NCBI GenBank assembly: GCA_001466705.2
Contig: LATX02000192.1
Coordinates: forward strand, 1-64,000
Length of the DNA: 64,000 nucleotides
Direction of reading: 5' to 3'
DNA from: Moniliophthora roreri
Lineage: Eukaryota > Basidiomycota > Agaricomycetes > Agaricales > Marasmiaceae
Positions 24,484 through 36,104 of the stretch are shown piece after piece. The first letter of the stretch is position 1. Each line of letters begins with the position of its first letter. A program made the translations under genes and the position numbers. A model generated the notes under the pieces. It was not told the origin of the DNA. It saw only the letters and a program-made list of their open reading frames with translations, and made no database searches.

Positions 24484-25825
24484 ATTCACGTTGATGGTAC
24501 TTCCTTACCGCACCGCACACGCTTTATAGTACGATCTGAATGAGCTGTAGTGAGATTTGGGATTCTTGATTGGCCTATTGCATCTTGCAGGCGCGCGTAT
24601 AGAAGAGTTGTGGGCATTACCGGGCTTCTGAACAGCCTGAGATACATGTCAGGCTAGCTGTTTCAAGACTTTTCGAAGAGAAAACGCACTGATGTGCCTC
24701 TTTTTTGATTCAAGCTGTTTCGAAATACTGACATCCTCGTATAATTGGATACAATTTCACGTTGGCAGTTTTGCCGCTTCATCTGCACCAATATCAGCGC
24801 TATTTAGTATTGATGTGCATCTGAGCGAATACGGTCTCTCGAGGATTGAACTAGCCTGTTCAACCACTTACTCTCGCCGTGTCGTCACCGAGGACAAGCG
24901 ACTACAGCAATGTTGATCTTGCAGGTTGTGGTCGTGGGAAAAGATAGCTATTTCGGCGGATCCGGGTTAGGAGGCGCTCCCGGGCCATTTACGTATCACA
25001 CCACTTTAGGTAAAACTGGTTCTGCCGGGGAATTACGTGTTGTCTGCCTTTCAAGAATCAGCCAAGTATCTGGACAATTCCAGTCTAACTGATCTTTTTC
25101 CCCAAAACTGGCGTGAATAACAGGCCATACGCGGCGTACAGCTCGGTTTGATCAGCAACTACCATCGTCATGTATTATTTTTAATTAACGCCACCAAACT
25201 TAGTCTACGGCCCCATTCAAGACGATCAGTCGACATAGAATTATCAATCTTCTGTTGGCATCTCCATCCATACAGCGTTGACACACAGCAACAAGGATTT
25301 GGTCGACAACGAAACAGACAGAGTCGAAAGGTGGACAAAAAGATTCAACGTAAAAAGGCTCAGGACGGACCGGAGCAAAATACGGGGTCAGAGATGCACT
25401 GACTTTGGAACGGTCTAGCGGGGCAAGCTCCAAATATTATGCTTTGATGCTCTCGACGCCCTCGCCACGAATAACTTCGCTGGGGCCTTTCTGCATCGCA
25501 TGGCTCCCACACTGTACTGGTAACCCTAGTAACCTGCTAACAGTGTTGTTAGATCTGCTACCGGTTTTCACTTTGGAGGCCGAGGAGAGTATCGATTCGG
25601 CAAGAGTTGCCTACGTTTCCTGTGCTGCAGTAGTACGGATAGCTGTTGAAGGGGCAGGTGTGTTGATTACTTTTTACGGTACTGGGATAATAAATACAAG
25701 GAAACCAAGTCGAATGAGTGTGACCTTATAGTTCCTGGCACCAAGGAGGCTGCCCTATCCTTAACGTGAGGTACAATATTGACTGTCCGCGTGTCCTAAA
25801 TACGAATAAATACATTACAGGGTTA
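24484..25825. other. Intergenic between the membrane-protein paralogues
   Basis: Promoter of paralogue 1 and 3' flank of paralogue 2. A 108-codon open frame at 25405-25731 (+) shows no recognisable domain and was not called. Confidence 0.45.
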
Positions 25826-27369
25826 TTACGCAGGTAGGTCCTTCCGTTTATCACTTTCTTCACGTGCTAACGGCGCCATACCAAACGAGTACACATGCAT
25901 CTGAGAATCAGTGGCTGTTGTACCTTGAGATGTGGATCGAACGGTGAATCGCATGTCCGACAAGGCGGTGTCCCGCAGACATTCGACATTTTGACCGAGT
26001 TGTGCTCGAACCATAATCAATGTTGGAGCAATACCCTGTTAGGCATGTAAGATCCTTCACTAATTTTTCGGTATTAGCCGTATCACTTACTGCACTAAGG
26101 GGAATCAGCACATGGAAATCGAAGGGCACTGTTTCGGGTGTTGTAATATTCGCCTGAATGAGACTTGCAATTATAATCGTTGGATAGAGTATGCCAGATT
26201 CGAGTCTGGAGAGTCGAAAGGCGATTAGCATGACTCTCAAGCACCCAAAATATAACTCACATTATTTTTGAGATCGAGTGAACGAAGGTATCGCTAGTTT
26301 GAACGCCCTGGATGCGGGCTTGCCGGTATATCCACCAAATCCGTCCGGCTTGATACGTCTGGGTCAGCGTTGGATGCGGGGCATGTTGGAGGAAAGGACG
26401 AACCAGTAAGGAGAGTAAGAATGGAGTTGACGACAGCACTACTGATCAAGTATGCAAAAGCGAGGTAGTCTCCGATGTTGTATAGTACCTCGTTTGAGTG
26501 AATTCTTGGGTCCCTAGTACCAATCGTCATCATTACGGCACTGACGAGTCCGAGAGCTTGAGCGATTTTGTTAGACGTCAATGAGAGGAAGGTAGCTTGG
26601 GGGTATACGCACCGTTTGCGACCACCGATGCCACTATCAAGGGGACAGCGACACATTTTTTAGAGCTCCAAATTACAAAGCAGCGGTGAATCTGGAGTAG
26701 GACATTAATCATGGTGGCGTGAAATGTACGGGATACGAACGAGCATGTAATCAGTTGTGATGCTGGGGTGATAACGACTTTAGTCTTGAGCCCCGCGTGT
26801 CGGTGGCGAAAGGACATACTTTAGAAAGACAGGGAGGATGAACTTGAAAGAGCTATATATAGGCCCAACAATCAGTGATATAGTCTTGACGATAGATAGT
26901 TACTTACTAGACAACTTTGGTCATAACGTCATATGTAAAATGGTACGCGAGTGGCTCAGGGTCCCTAATCTTCACTGTCATAAAGGCAGCAATGGAGTCG
27001 CAGATTAAGATGATGGTGGTATCCACAAGAAATGCCGTAGATAGTACGAAGAGAACCACTGTCAGCGATATGTGCAGGTTCCGACTGGCACGTTGGTTGC
27101 CATCCAGCTGGCGGCTGCATGTCATATATAGGCACATCCCGAATAACAGGACATAGAAGCCTGACAGAAGATTAATTGACTGGTTCCCCGGAACGATTTG
27201 AGTGTGGACATACCATATACGAAATATAGCACCTGGTGTACCCGAGTTGTACCCGTTAGGCAAACAAGAGACGATAGCTGAATGACTGACGTACTGATAG
27301 GTTGACTATCGGAAAAATGAGTGCTTGGGTGATGGAAATATCGATCTCTTCAGGGAGCGTCGATGACAT
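25826..27369 (-). CDS. Multi-TM membrane protein of unknown family, paralogue 2
   Basis: Tandem paralogue of 22970-24483. Exon 1 (MSSTLPEEID ... FPIVNLS), a short VLYFVYG exon, then GFYVLLFGMCLYMT and LHISLTVVLFVLSTAFLVDTT repeat the exon order of paralogue 1. Later blocks are HRCFVIW, VPLIVASVVANG, a hydrophobic YLAFAYLISSAVVNSILTLL exon, and a last exon with GIAPTLIMVRAQLGQN ending at 25826. The start at 27369 is picked by alignment with the paralogue; an in-frame Met lies upstream, near 27414, so the N-terminus could be longer. At least six TM segments are visible. Function unknown; a receptor or sensor role would be speculation. Confidence 0.65.
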
Positions 27370-30300
27370 GGCTGCTGCGGATAGAGAAGTGCTTGGTCCG
27401 TAAAGTTCCAGCATGGCCACTTTTATACTACTAGCACGGTGCTTTGGTGTATAACTTTGAAGCAATTCATCATTGACCAAGTTATACAGTGCTAGCGGTT
27501 ATCGGTGGAGTTTGAGCTTTGTGCACGGTGATCAAGAACTTGAGAAGCAATCAATGACATCGAATATGGTCAACATGACTACATCATGAAGGAGTGTATC
27601 ATGAACTAGTTCTTCGAGTAATAGGTTGAGCTAGTAGTGTTATGTCAGGATAACTGGCTGAAGAGCGTAGATTTTGAAGAACAAACCTTTCCGGCTCAGG
27701 AAATCTTCTCAATAACGTGGTTCGCTCGACGTTTCCTCGCACGAAATGGCGAATTGAAGATCGTCGTGGCGTCATTTCGTGAGCTAAACACAACATCTCG
27801 ACATAAAGGTCGCTGACAGGCAGCGAGAACATCACATAACCTGGCACTGGCAGTGTCGGGAATGCTATGTAGCGCTCGCCAAAGTTGAGGCGGTGCCCGT
27901 ACTTTCCGGTGCCCGCACTTTCACCGACTATTTTATTTTTCACCAACCTACTCTCACTTGCTCTCCTTGAGTATAAGCATCAATCTTCGACTTGGAGTGG
28001 TTTGCGAATGAATGCTCCTCGTCAAGGCTGAAGACGTATATGGAGATATTGCCTCTCAAGATGACAGAAAAATACTAAGATTCTCGTTGCGCTCATATCG
28101 GGTGTAAAGACTCACATGTGCATTCCAGACGCCATTCCACCCATTCTAGGTAGCAATTCGGCTGATGATGACAGAAAGTGACTGTTCTTTTCCGAATGAA
28201 CATTCGGGTGACATCCCCACAGCTGGTGGTTTGCTGCGATCCATCATGATACCGGTGTCCTGAACGAGCCGACAACCCTAGCTTGTGGCTGGGACAGGAA
28301 CCAAACACCACTTTAACTCGAATATCGACATGAATATGCTGACCTCGATAAGCCGGTGATTAAGAAAGCGAGATACAGAAACCCTATGGGGAGGATTGAG
28401 GGCGGCTGGGGTTTTGTCAACATAATCAAATTTTTGCCTTTTCTACGAATACCTTACATCAATAGCTGAAGAAGAAGCTCACCAAAGGACTCTGCAGGCT
28501 AGGGAGGATATTGTGGTGATGGGAAAAGGTAGCTTGATGACGCGCGGCACAGCGTCAACGACTTAATCAGCAACCACCATCATCAACTGACAGTTTCGCC
28601 CCGGCTCCGATGTCGCGCCCTTGTTCCCTGATATCAACCACCGCCATGTTCCGTTTTGGAGAGAGCGGTTGACGTGCTTTTCGAGGTAGTCAACTTTGGA
28701 TATGCAGAACTCGAGCTGAGCCAAAAAAAAAACAATGGACGATGATGGCAGCTTCTCTACAGCCAGCGCACGACAGGAAATTAGAGGAACATCTCATGTT
28801 GGATGCGGAGAAGCAAGAAATGGAATGTCTGCGGAGGGGGAGACCAAATTTGGTTATGGAGGTGATGCTGGTTGGGTCGGAGGCATCGAACTGACGGTAA
28901 CTTTCAGGCCTGTCATTCTGAAAAACGACGCTGAAATTGAGACAGGAATCACGAAAACGTTCAGTTTAAGAGATAAATACTGGGTTAACGTCTATAACTG
29001 CATGCCCTGCTACTGCCAGCTCAACCGTACTCATCGTCGTTGGCCCCATGCCCGTATCTGACTTTACCTGGAGACCTCATTCATGTGCGTGGTTCTGATA
29101 CACCTTCCATGTCCTCATAATTAAATATCTTCGTCACTTTCAGCATGCCAAGTTTCTGGAAAGCCGATGGTAACCAACTAAAGAGAAGACACGTCGAACA
29201 GGCCATGGAGAATCCAGCAACTACTTCGCAACGCTCTTGCCGACTTCACTTGGGAAGAATGCTCACGGCGTATGGAGAACCGCAGTCATATGGCTACTCT
29301 ATGGTCGGCAAATGGTGAGTTTCGGCTTTGGTACCCTAAAGGCTGGAACTAATGTCATGACAGACACGAGGACCTGAACTGCAACGAGCACGACCCAACC
29401 GAACAGTCCCCATCCTTTGTGGTACGCTTTGTGATATGCCGGTGTCTTACCATGTCCAATGCACGTACGCCGTCCTACTGTAATCCTTTGTCTCGTCCTG
29501 ACCAGCTTAGTATTCTAGTGCGAAAAGGATGTCTGAACCTGCAGAGAAGAGACTTCTAATGAGAGCTCGCGAGTGCTGTCGGGCCACATGTCGACAATCA
29601 TTTCCGGGTACGTGACTAGAAGGCTGCTACTGAATATACATTTGACCCAATATTTTCAGGTAGTCCATCTGTCCTATACGTGTTCTCCTTTTGCCCGAAC
29701 GGAGTGTTGCCAATCTTCGCGGAGTTCAAGAGATCTGCCTAGGTACGATGCTGTTCTACCTAGACGTGCCTATCGCTCAATAAACGAAAGTAGTTGAATC
29801 GCGTCTCTCTGCAGTGCCTTCGGTAACGCGGTGGTATCCTTTCCGGCAGCAACCGGTTCTTATACTTCAACGGCACCCTGATTAGACACCACGAACAGTT
29901 TCAACAACGTTCCCAACATCACGCTCTCACCGCTCTTTGTACCACCTCAGCGTCACTTCGAGGTCTTGCTGCTACTATCATGCTACACATCTTCGTTGGT
30001 TTATCTTCTGGCCGCGGTGCAGAAGAGTGACGCTTGGATGCAGAGAGGGCGTGTCTACGCGACGGGAGCGAGCAGTACGGTGTATAGATCATCCTTACGT
30101 CGTGGATGTCGGATGGTGAGTTACCATGTCGATTCTCAACGACAGCAACGATGATGGCTCATACGACTGTTTCAGGTCTCAACGTCAAGATTGTTACCAA
30201 GCCTTTCCTATCCAAACGGGTATGGAGATACTTGACTAGACAAACGCGAGAATGCACATTGCTCTTCATGGTCGGTGAGGGTCTACCTACGGGAGATACC

Positions 30301-32250
30301 TACAGCTTATATGTTTGTTTCTAGATCCATGCTTTCCGAGCAATACATGTCAACAGTGCAAGTGAGCTGACTTCTGGACAAGATAGTGTTGCGTTTGCCT
30401 TCCCGTCATTGGGGCACACCAATGTCGAAATCGGGCTTTCAGGGTGCTACGACGAGAGCGGCCGTATATTATAGATCGAGATGACAGGGCGAACAAATGA
30501 CGACCAGGTTCAGTGAATGTAGTCTGTGAGTAACCGTTTCCATTAGGTGATAGTTCTACTCAAACGTTCTCCTCCAGGCTAGTACTTTTCGAGTCCTGCT
30601 GGTAATGTCAAAGAGCAAGTGTAACGGCGTCACGGAGAGTAATACGTTTCTTAAATATCACGGTTCATGCTCGGTGAGTTAGCTAGCTCCGCCCAGTGAT
30701 ACTTGTAGCTCAATCGTTGATTTCTCGGCAGGTACCTGCACGTCGAGCCTACGCAACTTGTTGATGATACCAGGCTCTCAGCACCAGAACCTCGTTCCTC
30801 TCGAGATCGGTCTTTCGTGGATGAGCTTGTGCTCACGAAACGTCAGCGTTAGTTGTCGCTGAAAGAGAGGCAGGGATACGTCGACTAGGTGCATACAGGT
30901 TCATTGAGGACTCCTTGCCCGACGTCCTTCATGCTCAGTGATCTACGAGGGGGTCGCATCGAAGAGCGAGTGAATTCAAGCCGTCGAGGGAGTCTTCAGT
31001 GTAGTTGGTGAGTAATCGCCTCCACTAGGCGACACCGAAACTCAAAACGTATAGTCCGGTACTGCTCAAGCTCGGCTGTGCTAGAACCCTGTCAATCTCC
31101 CCAGTCCCGTGACACTTGGGGCTGAGCTTGCACTTCTGACGAGTCTTTCTCGGAGAGCGAGCGTTGGCTATAGCGACCAGGTTTCTTTACAGTAAGTGCA
31201 TTCGTCCTTCATGCTCGGTAAAGAGTCCATGTTCACCAGTCAACTCATACGATGTTGTCCAGGACTTGGCACTCTTTCCTGTTTGGAATGTTGGCCAACC
31301 GGGGTGTCATGGAGAGGGCACAGTTGGTAGATAGAAAGAATGATTCTCTGGTTGTAGTAAGGCCTGTAACGCAAAGAAGAAAAAAGAAAAAAATCATCAA
31401 GTTCCTGTATTTACTGGACACACTGGGAAATGAACCCAGCAACCCCCCCCCTCTCATCTTGCTCTCATCGATAACAAGCATTCAACTCGTCTGTTTTTCT
31501 TTCTTATCCCTGTTTCTAACGTTCACAAATCATGTACAAGTATTCAAAGATGAAATACAGTCAAGGTATCTACTCAATCAAGTTGTGGGGTGCAAACTTC
31601 TCGGACTCTTTGCAACACGAGTCCTTGAGGGCGTGATAGGCAATACTTGGGAGGACCGCTTCTCAGCTCGGCGCCTGGGCGTTTCTGGGCACGCGGATAC
31701 TGTGACGGTTTTGGACGGCTACTCCAGAACTAATTCTTGTGGGATGCCGAGGCAAACTTGTTCGTATCCACTGACTCGTGCCTTTTCGAGGAATGCTTGC
31801 TACACAAAGGTGGGCCAATCATCTCCATGACAATCCTTCAGGTGTACTTACAGGGGAATTATAGTCCCATTGAGAGCCCAGGGCAGTGAGTTAAGTATTA
31901 AGAGGTCGCAGAACGACCTTACGCGTGTGGCATCTATAGAAGACGCGTCGTGCCGTATGGCGTATAGGCAGGAGCAGGATGAATGAAAGGAGAAATCGGT
32001 GGTTGGCGCTGACGTGTGTACAATGCGACCGTTCGGCATATCCTGCCGCCCCGCCTATCAACTCACCACGCGAGCATTCGGATATACGAATCGCCTGAAT
32101 CTGGACCCTCGCTCGCGGTGCGATCAAAGTGATCGCGTCACTGGAAATGAGATCATTGAATAACCAAAATAGCCGCTCCGCCTTGATTATAAATTAAGCT
32201 TGTGGAACCTGGCCAATCAACCCAAACGACGATCAGCTCAAGAAGCAACA
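27370..32250. other. Gene-poor region with possible gene remains
   Basis: 4.9 kb in which I cannot defend a gene. A 115-codon minus-strand frame (27599-27946) and a 108-codon plus-strand frame (28735-29061) lack splice or domain support. From about 29140 to 31240 there are many short open stretches bounded by GTGAG and CAG, and motifs that recur loosely (see finding at 30240-31230), as expected from a decayed, internally repeated, intron-rich gene. An A-rich stretch lies at 31370-31400. Confidence 0.4.
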
Positions 32251-32660
32251 ATGTTCAACAATACTTTAATTCGCATCCAGCTCATGATGCTCCTCTTCAT
32301 CCAGATAACTCTTGCTGCCGGTCCCGTCAATCCCAAATGGATTGATTGTCGCTGCTCGACTTCAAAGTCGCATTGGAACAACAAAGGCACAGACGATGCA
32401 TGCCAGCATCTGAAGGATGTCAACTCGTTGGACAGTACGGAGGCTTGGAAAATCTATGATAGAAATAACGTAGTCGCGGTAGATCCGTTCCTCAATTTCA
32501 ACGAAGGACTTCTCATGCTGATGTGTCATTTTAGTGCAGGGTCACTTATGATACGTGGGGTAAGTTGGATAAGTTAGGTGGATGGGCAGACTGGTGGAGA
32601 GATTCGCTGTGCAAAGGTCGGGAAAAGCTTGCGGATGGGGTGTGCGAAAAAAAATTCTAG
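32251..32660 (+). CDS. Small secreted six-cysteine protein, member 1
   Basis: Small secreted protein of an apparently undescribed family with three members in this window. Exon 1 is 32251-32478, intron 32479-32534 (GTAGAT donor, TTTTAG acceptor), exon 2 32535-32660; 117 residues. The signal peptide is the hydrophobic stretch up to about residue 23 (LMMLLFIQITLAA). The mature part has six cysteines spaced C-x-C-x15-C-x25-C-x24-C-x10-C, identical to members 2 and 3, plus a conserved W-x2-WW before the fifth Cys. The phase-0 intron falls exactly before the fourth Cys codon in all three. A TATA-like TATAAAT lies near 32187. Even cysteine number and size suggest a disulfide-stabilised extracellular protein or effector; that is inference. 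Confidence 0.8.
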
Positions 32661-33547
32661 TACGCGTAGGGTATCGGAATTATTTGTGGTCTTTCCACAA
32701 GGCAAGCTTACAGTTGTTTCCAGTTATCATCATGTATACAAGGACAGTGCGAGTGCTGTGGTGGTTCCAATGCTAGTGTTGTATTTGACTGCTTGAAAAC
32801 CAAAGGCATCGTCCGAATTGAAATTACAATTGTCTCGCCACTCGGCCGTGGGGGGTTGCCTTTGAAACGGACATCATGTGGGGGTAACATTGGCATGTTC
32901 TCAGTCAACAGGACCGTGTTTTAGAATGAGTAGCATTAGAGTCAGAGAGCCCTCAATGAGCGTCACAGGGAGGTGCCATAGAAATGTAATCGAGGAGGGG
33001 AGAAAACATTTGAGAGGTATCGCGGGTCAACATAAGTATTGACTATCTTGATGCTCGGACCCAATCGCGATGCTTGCCAGAACAGTAATAGTGGTGCACT
33101 ATCGGTGCGTGTAGGATTCTGCTTTCCAAAGTATTATTGACTCTTGAAAATACTTGGAAAATGTATCGTTACGGGGTCGTGAGCTGGACCTGATTTGAGA
33201 TAGCCGGGGCGCCAACTTCCACATGGCATAAGGCTGCTTGCTTCGTCACCAAGACATTGAAGATAAGCATTTGCCGAGTGGGTTCTGTCTTGTACAAAAG
33301 TATCCTGGGAAGAACAGCAAGGTAGACGTGAGCTAGTTGGAGATAATTGGGACACCGCACCTTCAGGTCATCCTCTGTAGTACATGCATTGTCAATCAAG
33401 ATAGACCGAATAGAACACCATCATGGTAGATCATGAGTTCACGTGATGCGATCAGGCGGCTTTCTTCTGAACCACCACTGCCAGCTGCATGTCCAGTGCG
33501 TATAGACCTTTTCGAAATTGATTTTTGTGCTTATTCTTTTTCAGAAG
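32661..33547. other. Spacer and duplicated 5' flank of the phosphatase
   Basis: No gene in the first part. About 33160-33547 matches, in inverted orientation, the upstream flank of the 5-phosphatase gene (46586-47280), for example around the shared CCAATTATCTC and CCGATTATCTC stretches, and leads into the pseudogene at 33548. Confidence 0.6.
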
Positions 33548-34090
33548 ATGGCAGAAATCCGAAATCGAATCAGACTCGCTTCAAGCCACCTCAAGTCTTC
33601 GTTCGAAATTTGAATCATTTTCAACGACTCTAACAACTTCTCCCCGACGTTCAATTTTTACCCATTCCTCGACCCCTCTTACCGTCTTTTTCTCTGAAGA
33701 CTCCGCCTTTATCTATACCGCCAGCATCTCGCTCAAGAGTCGTCGCCGACACGCTCTGTCATTACCCATTTATATCACCCTTATCGAGGCCCGTTCTTAT
33801 ATACCCGCGTGTTCATGATGAGCCCGCTGGAGTAGAAATGACAGCTTGCTCCATGATGGGCCTATGAGTTTATGTATGTATCTCAGCTACTTTCCTGGCT
33901 TTTTGCTGACACTTTACAGGAATACCCCCACTCTCTTACCAACGGCGACGGCAATGGTCCTAGAATACCCATCATACTACCTCGCATAGGCTTAACTGAA
34001 ATTCAGGCTGCTTCTGAGCAACTTATCCCTATCACGCCCCGAACGCACTTATCCCATGTACGTCATCGTGCGACACCCGAATTCCCCTCC
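33548..34090 (+). pseudogene. Broken copy of the 5-phosphatase N-terminus (P1)
   Basis: Begins ATGGCAGAAATC like the intact gene at 46585 (minus), then a 7-nt insertion by local duplication shifts the frame at about codon 4. Downstream DNA still resembles the first exon (SDSLQA, SSLRSKFES region), the first intron, and the start of exon 2 (PRIG, EQLIPITP). There is no open frame across it and nothing from the propeller or catalytic domain. Confidence 0.75.
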
Positions 34091-34123
34091 GGAATATCCA
34101 TTACATGAACTACACCACCAAAG

Positions 34124-36103
34124 TGGTCAGATGTCGGTTTGACCTCATAGCGAGAGGTTGAGGGACATCGTGCTGGGACCTCGGAGGACCTCGATTTGAG
34201 CTCGTCAGAGGTCTGGAACCCTGGGCACGAGAAGTCGCATGGCATGACTGCAAAACCGAGCGCGCCTCAGAATATAAGCGGCAGCCCCAGCCAATAGCCT
34301 CCAACGGCATGTAAGCCTTCCGCTTCAACCTCCCTTACCGATATTTGCCAGTGTTTGATTTTTTGACGTGGCATAAAAGAGGATTGAGTTTAAGACATTC
34401 TTGCTCTCTAATCCCACGTTCTCCTTCTCTGACTTTTGAACTTCAGCAATTTTTCCTCTAAGTTCCTGGATTCTGTTCATGGTAAGTCAATACATCCCAT
34501 CTCATCTCATTGTCACTAACTTACATGAGCAGATCTCTGCCGCAACTTCAAGCTAGAAGTGTTGCAAAGCAAGTAGGTCTTGAACTGTTCACTTACAAAG
34601 GGCAACTTACTAACACAGTATTGCTGCAGGTAATTGTCGTCATATATACAGAGTCTCTAAATTTGAGGGGACTTATGGTAGCTTAGACCCACCATGTTGT
34701 ACTCTGTACTAGTCTAGATTCATTAATGATATATGTGTTTGCCGCACTTAAAAATTGGAATGATTCAAAAGCGAGAGGATCGGCGGTACGGAATAGGAAC
34801 CATAAAAAGGTGAGCCGTAATGCAAGCCGTGATGGCATTGCTACCCGCGCGGAATCCTGATCGAACCCGGGGTCTCGTAGGAGGTCAACGAATCGATTTT
34901 TCGACATCTTCTGAGGTCAAGCATTGGCGAGCGGGGGAGATCGCACGACATCAGCCCTATGACCTCGTGAGGAGGTCAGGACACATTGGCGGTGTAATAG
35001 ATGTACCGCGCCTCCACCCGTCATGAGGACACCTACAAACTACATCCGCAACCATATCCGCGTTTGAGACACGCGCATCGGAGATCCTTGTGTAGAATCA
35101 AATCCATAGCCGTTTCTTGAAACATGTGGCGGGTACCCCAAGACAACACCGGGTAATGGCGTTACGGAGCAAGTACCATGTGTGTATTACTATTGTTTGT
35201 CTGGCTTTCTACTGATGCTTTACAGGATCTCCCACCAACAGCGACAGCAATGGTCCTTCTACCACCTCAAATTGGCTCAATTCAACCTCGGCTGGCCTCC
35301 AACCAGCTTGTCTCCCTATCACGCTCTATTCAACCCAACATGTCTATTCGGGTACCTTTCGCGCACCCCATTATCGTGCGACACCAAAATTTTCCCGAGA
35401 TATCCACTAGATCGACCAGCTCGTCGCCTCCACCGCCTCCACCGCCTTCACCCACCAAGGAGACATCTACAGAAGATGATTACATCTCGTCCACCACCAC
35501 ATCCACCACCACAAAGGCGTACACATTCTCATTCCGCCGGTTCAGCCGGAGCGATGGCATCGTTGGTGCAGATCACTATACATCCACCCACTCTCCGGTC
35601 CGCTTTATACTCTACGCAAGAGTCTAGCCGAACATTGGAAGGGGTATCACGGTGCCAGCGTATACTGGACGTATGGGTTATGTCCAACGGGTTCGTGGTT
35701 TTGGGAGCTATGATAGCATATTCTTTCCCTTCATAAGCCAACCCGTGTCTACACCTGGTGTGTTGGATGCTCGGAAAACCGAATCGACGGGCCCGGGCAC
35801 GAGACGGAACTGTCAACCGCCTGACTATTCTCCACAGTCGGAAAGACACTTTTTGTATTCACTTCACATGCCGAGAAAGTTGCGAAGCGAATGCTGCAGA
35901 CAGTGTCGCGGGATGAGCTATGAACTCATGGAGAACGGCGCCTCTCTGATTAATCTTTCCTCCGCTTCAAGAATCAATAGCTATCGGCGAGGTGAGTGTT
36001 TTTGGCTCCTTAGCTGCGATCTACCTTGCCGACGATCTCAGATACCGCGATGAACCCTAGTAGAGCATAATATGCATGCCGATGGTCTGGTTCCTGGTAT
36101 TGT
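34124..36103. repeat. 1980-bp direct repeat, first copy, ending at an N
   Basis: Reads as identical to 36105-38084, with a single N (36104) exactly at the junction. Most likely one locus represented by two overlapping contig ends. Confidence 0.9.
35175..35760 (+). pseudogene. Broken copy of the 5-phosphatase N-terminal half (P2)
   Basis: Matches the first intron and the early part of exon 2 of the gene at 42372-46585: PPQIGSIQPRL-like start, the PPPPPPSPT proline-rich stretch, and around 35660 the stretch encoding VPAYTG and VMSNGFV found at the start of the propeller. Reading frames switch repeatedly. It is a second, independent degenerate copy beside P1. Exon 1 and all catalytic motifs are missing. 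Confidence 0.7.
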
Positions 36104-36104
36104 N
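36104..36104. other. Single N at a contig junction
   Basis: Ambiguous base exactly between the two 1980-bp copies. Confidence 0.95.

Noticed and set aside
28735..29061. 108-codon frame with Gly-rich segment
   Set aside because: No recognisable domain and no neighbouring exons in frame; left as possible gene remains.
31410..31450. CTGGGTTCATTTCCCAG on the minus strand looks like a tRNA T-arm
   Set aside because: No A-box, D-arm or acceptor stem at the right distance; a chance palindrome near an A-rich run.
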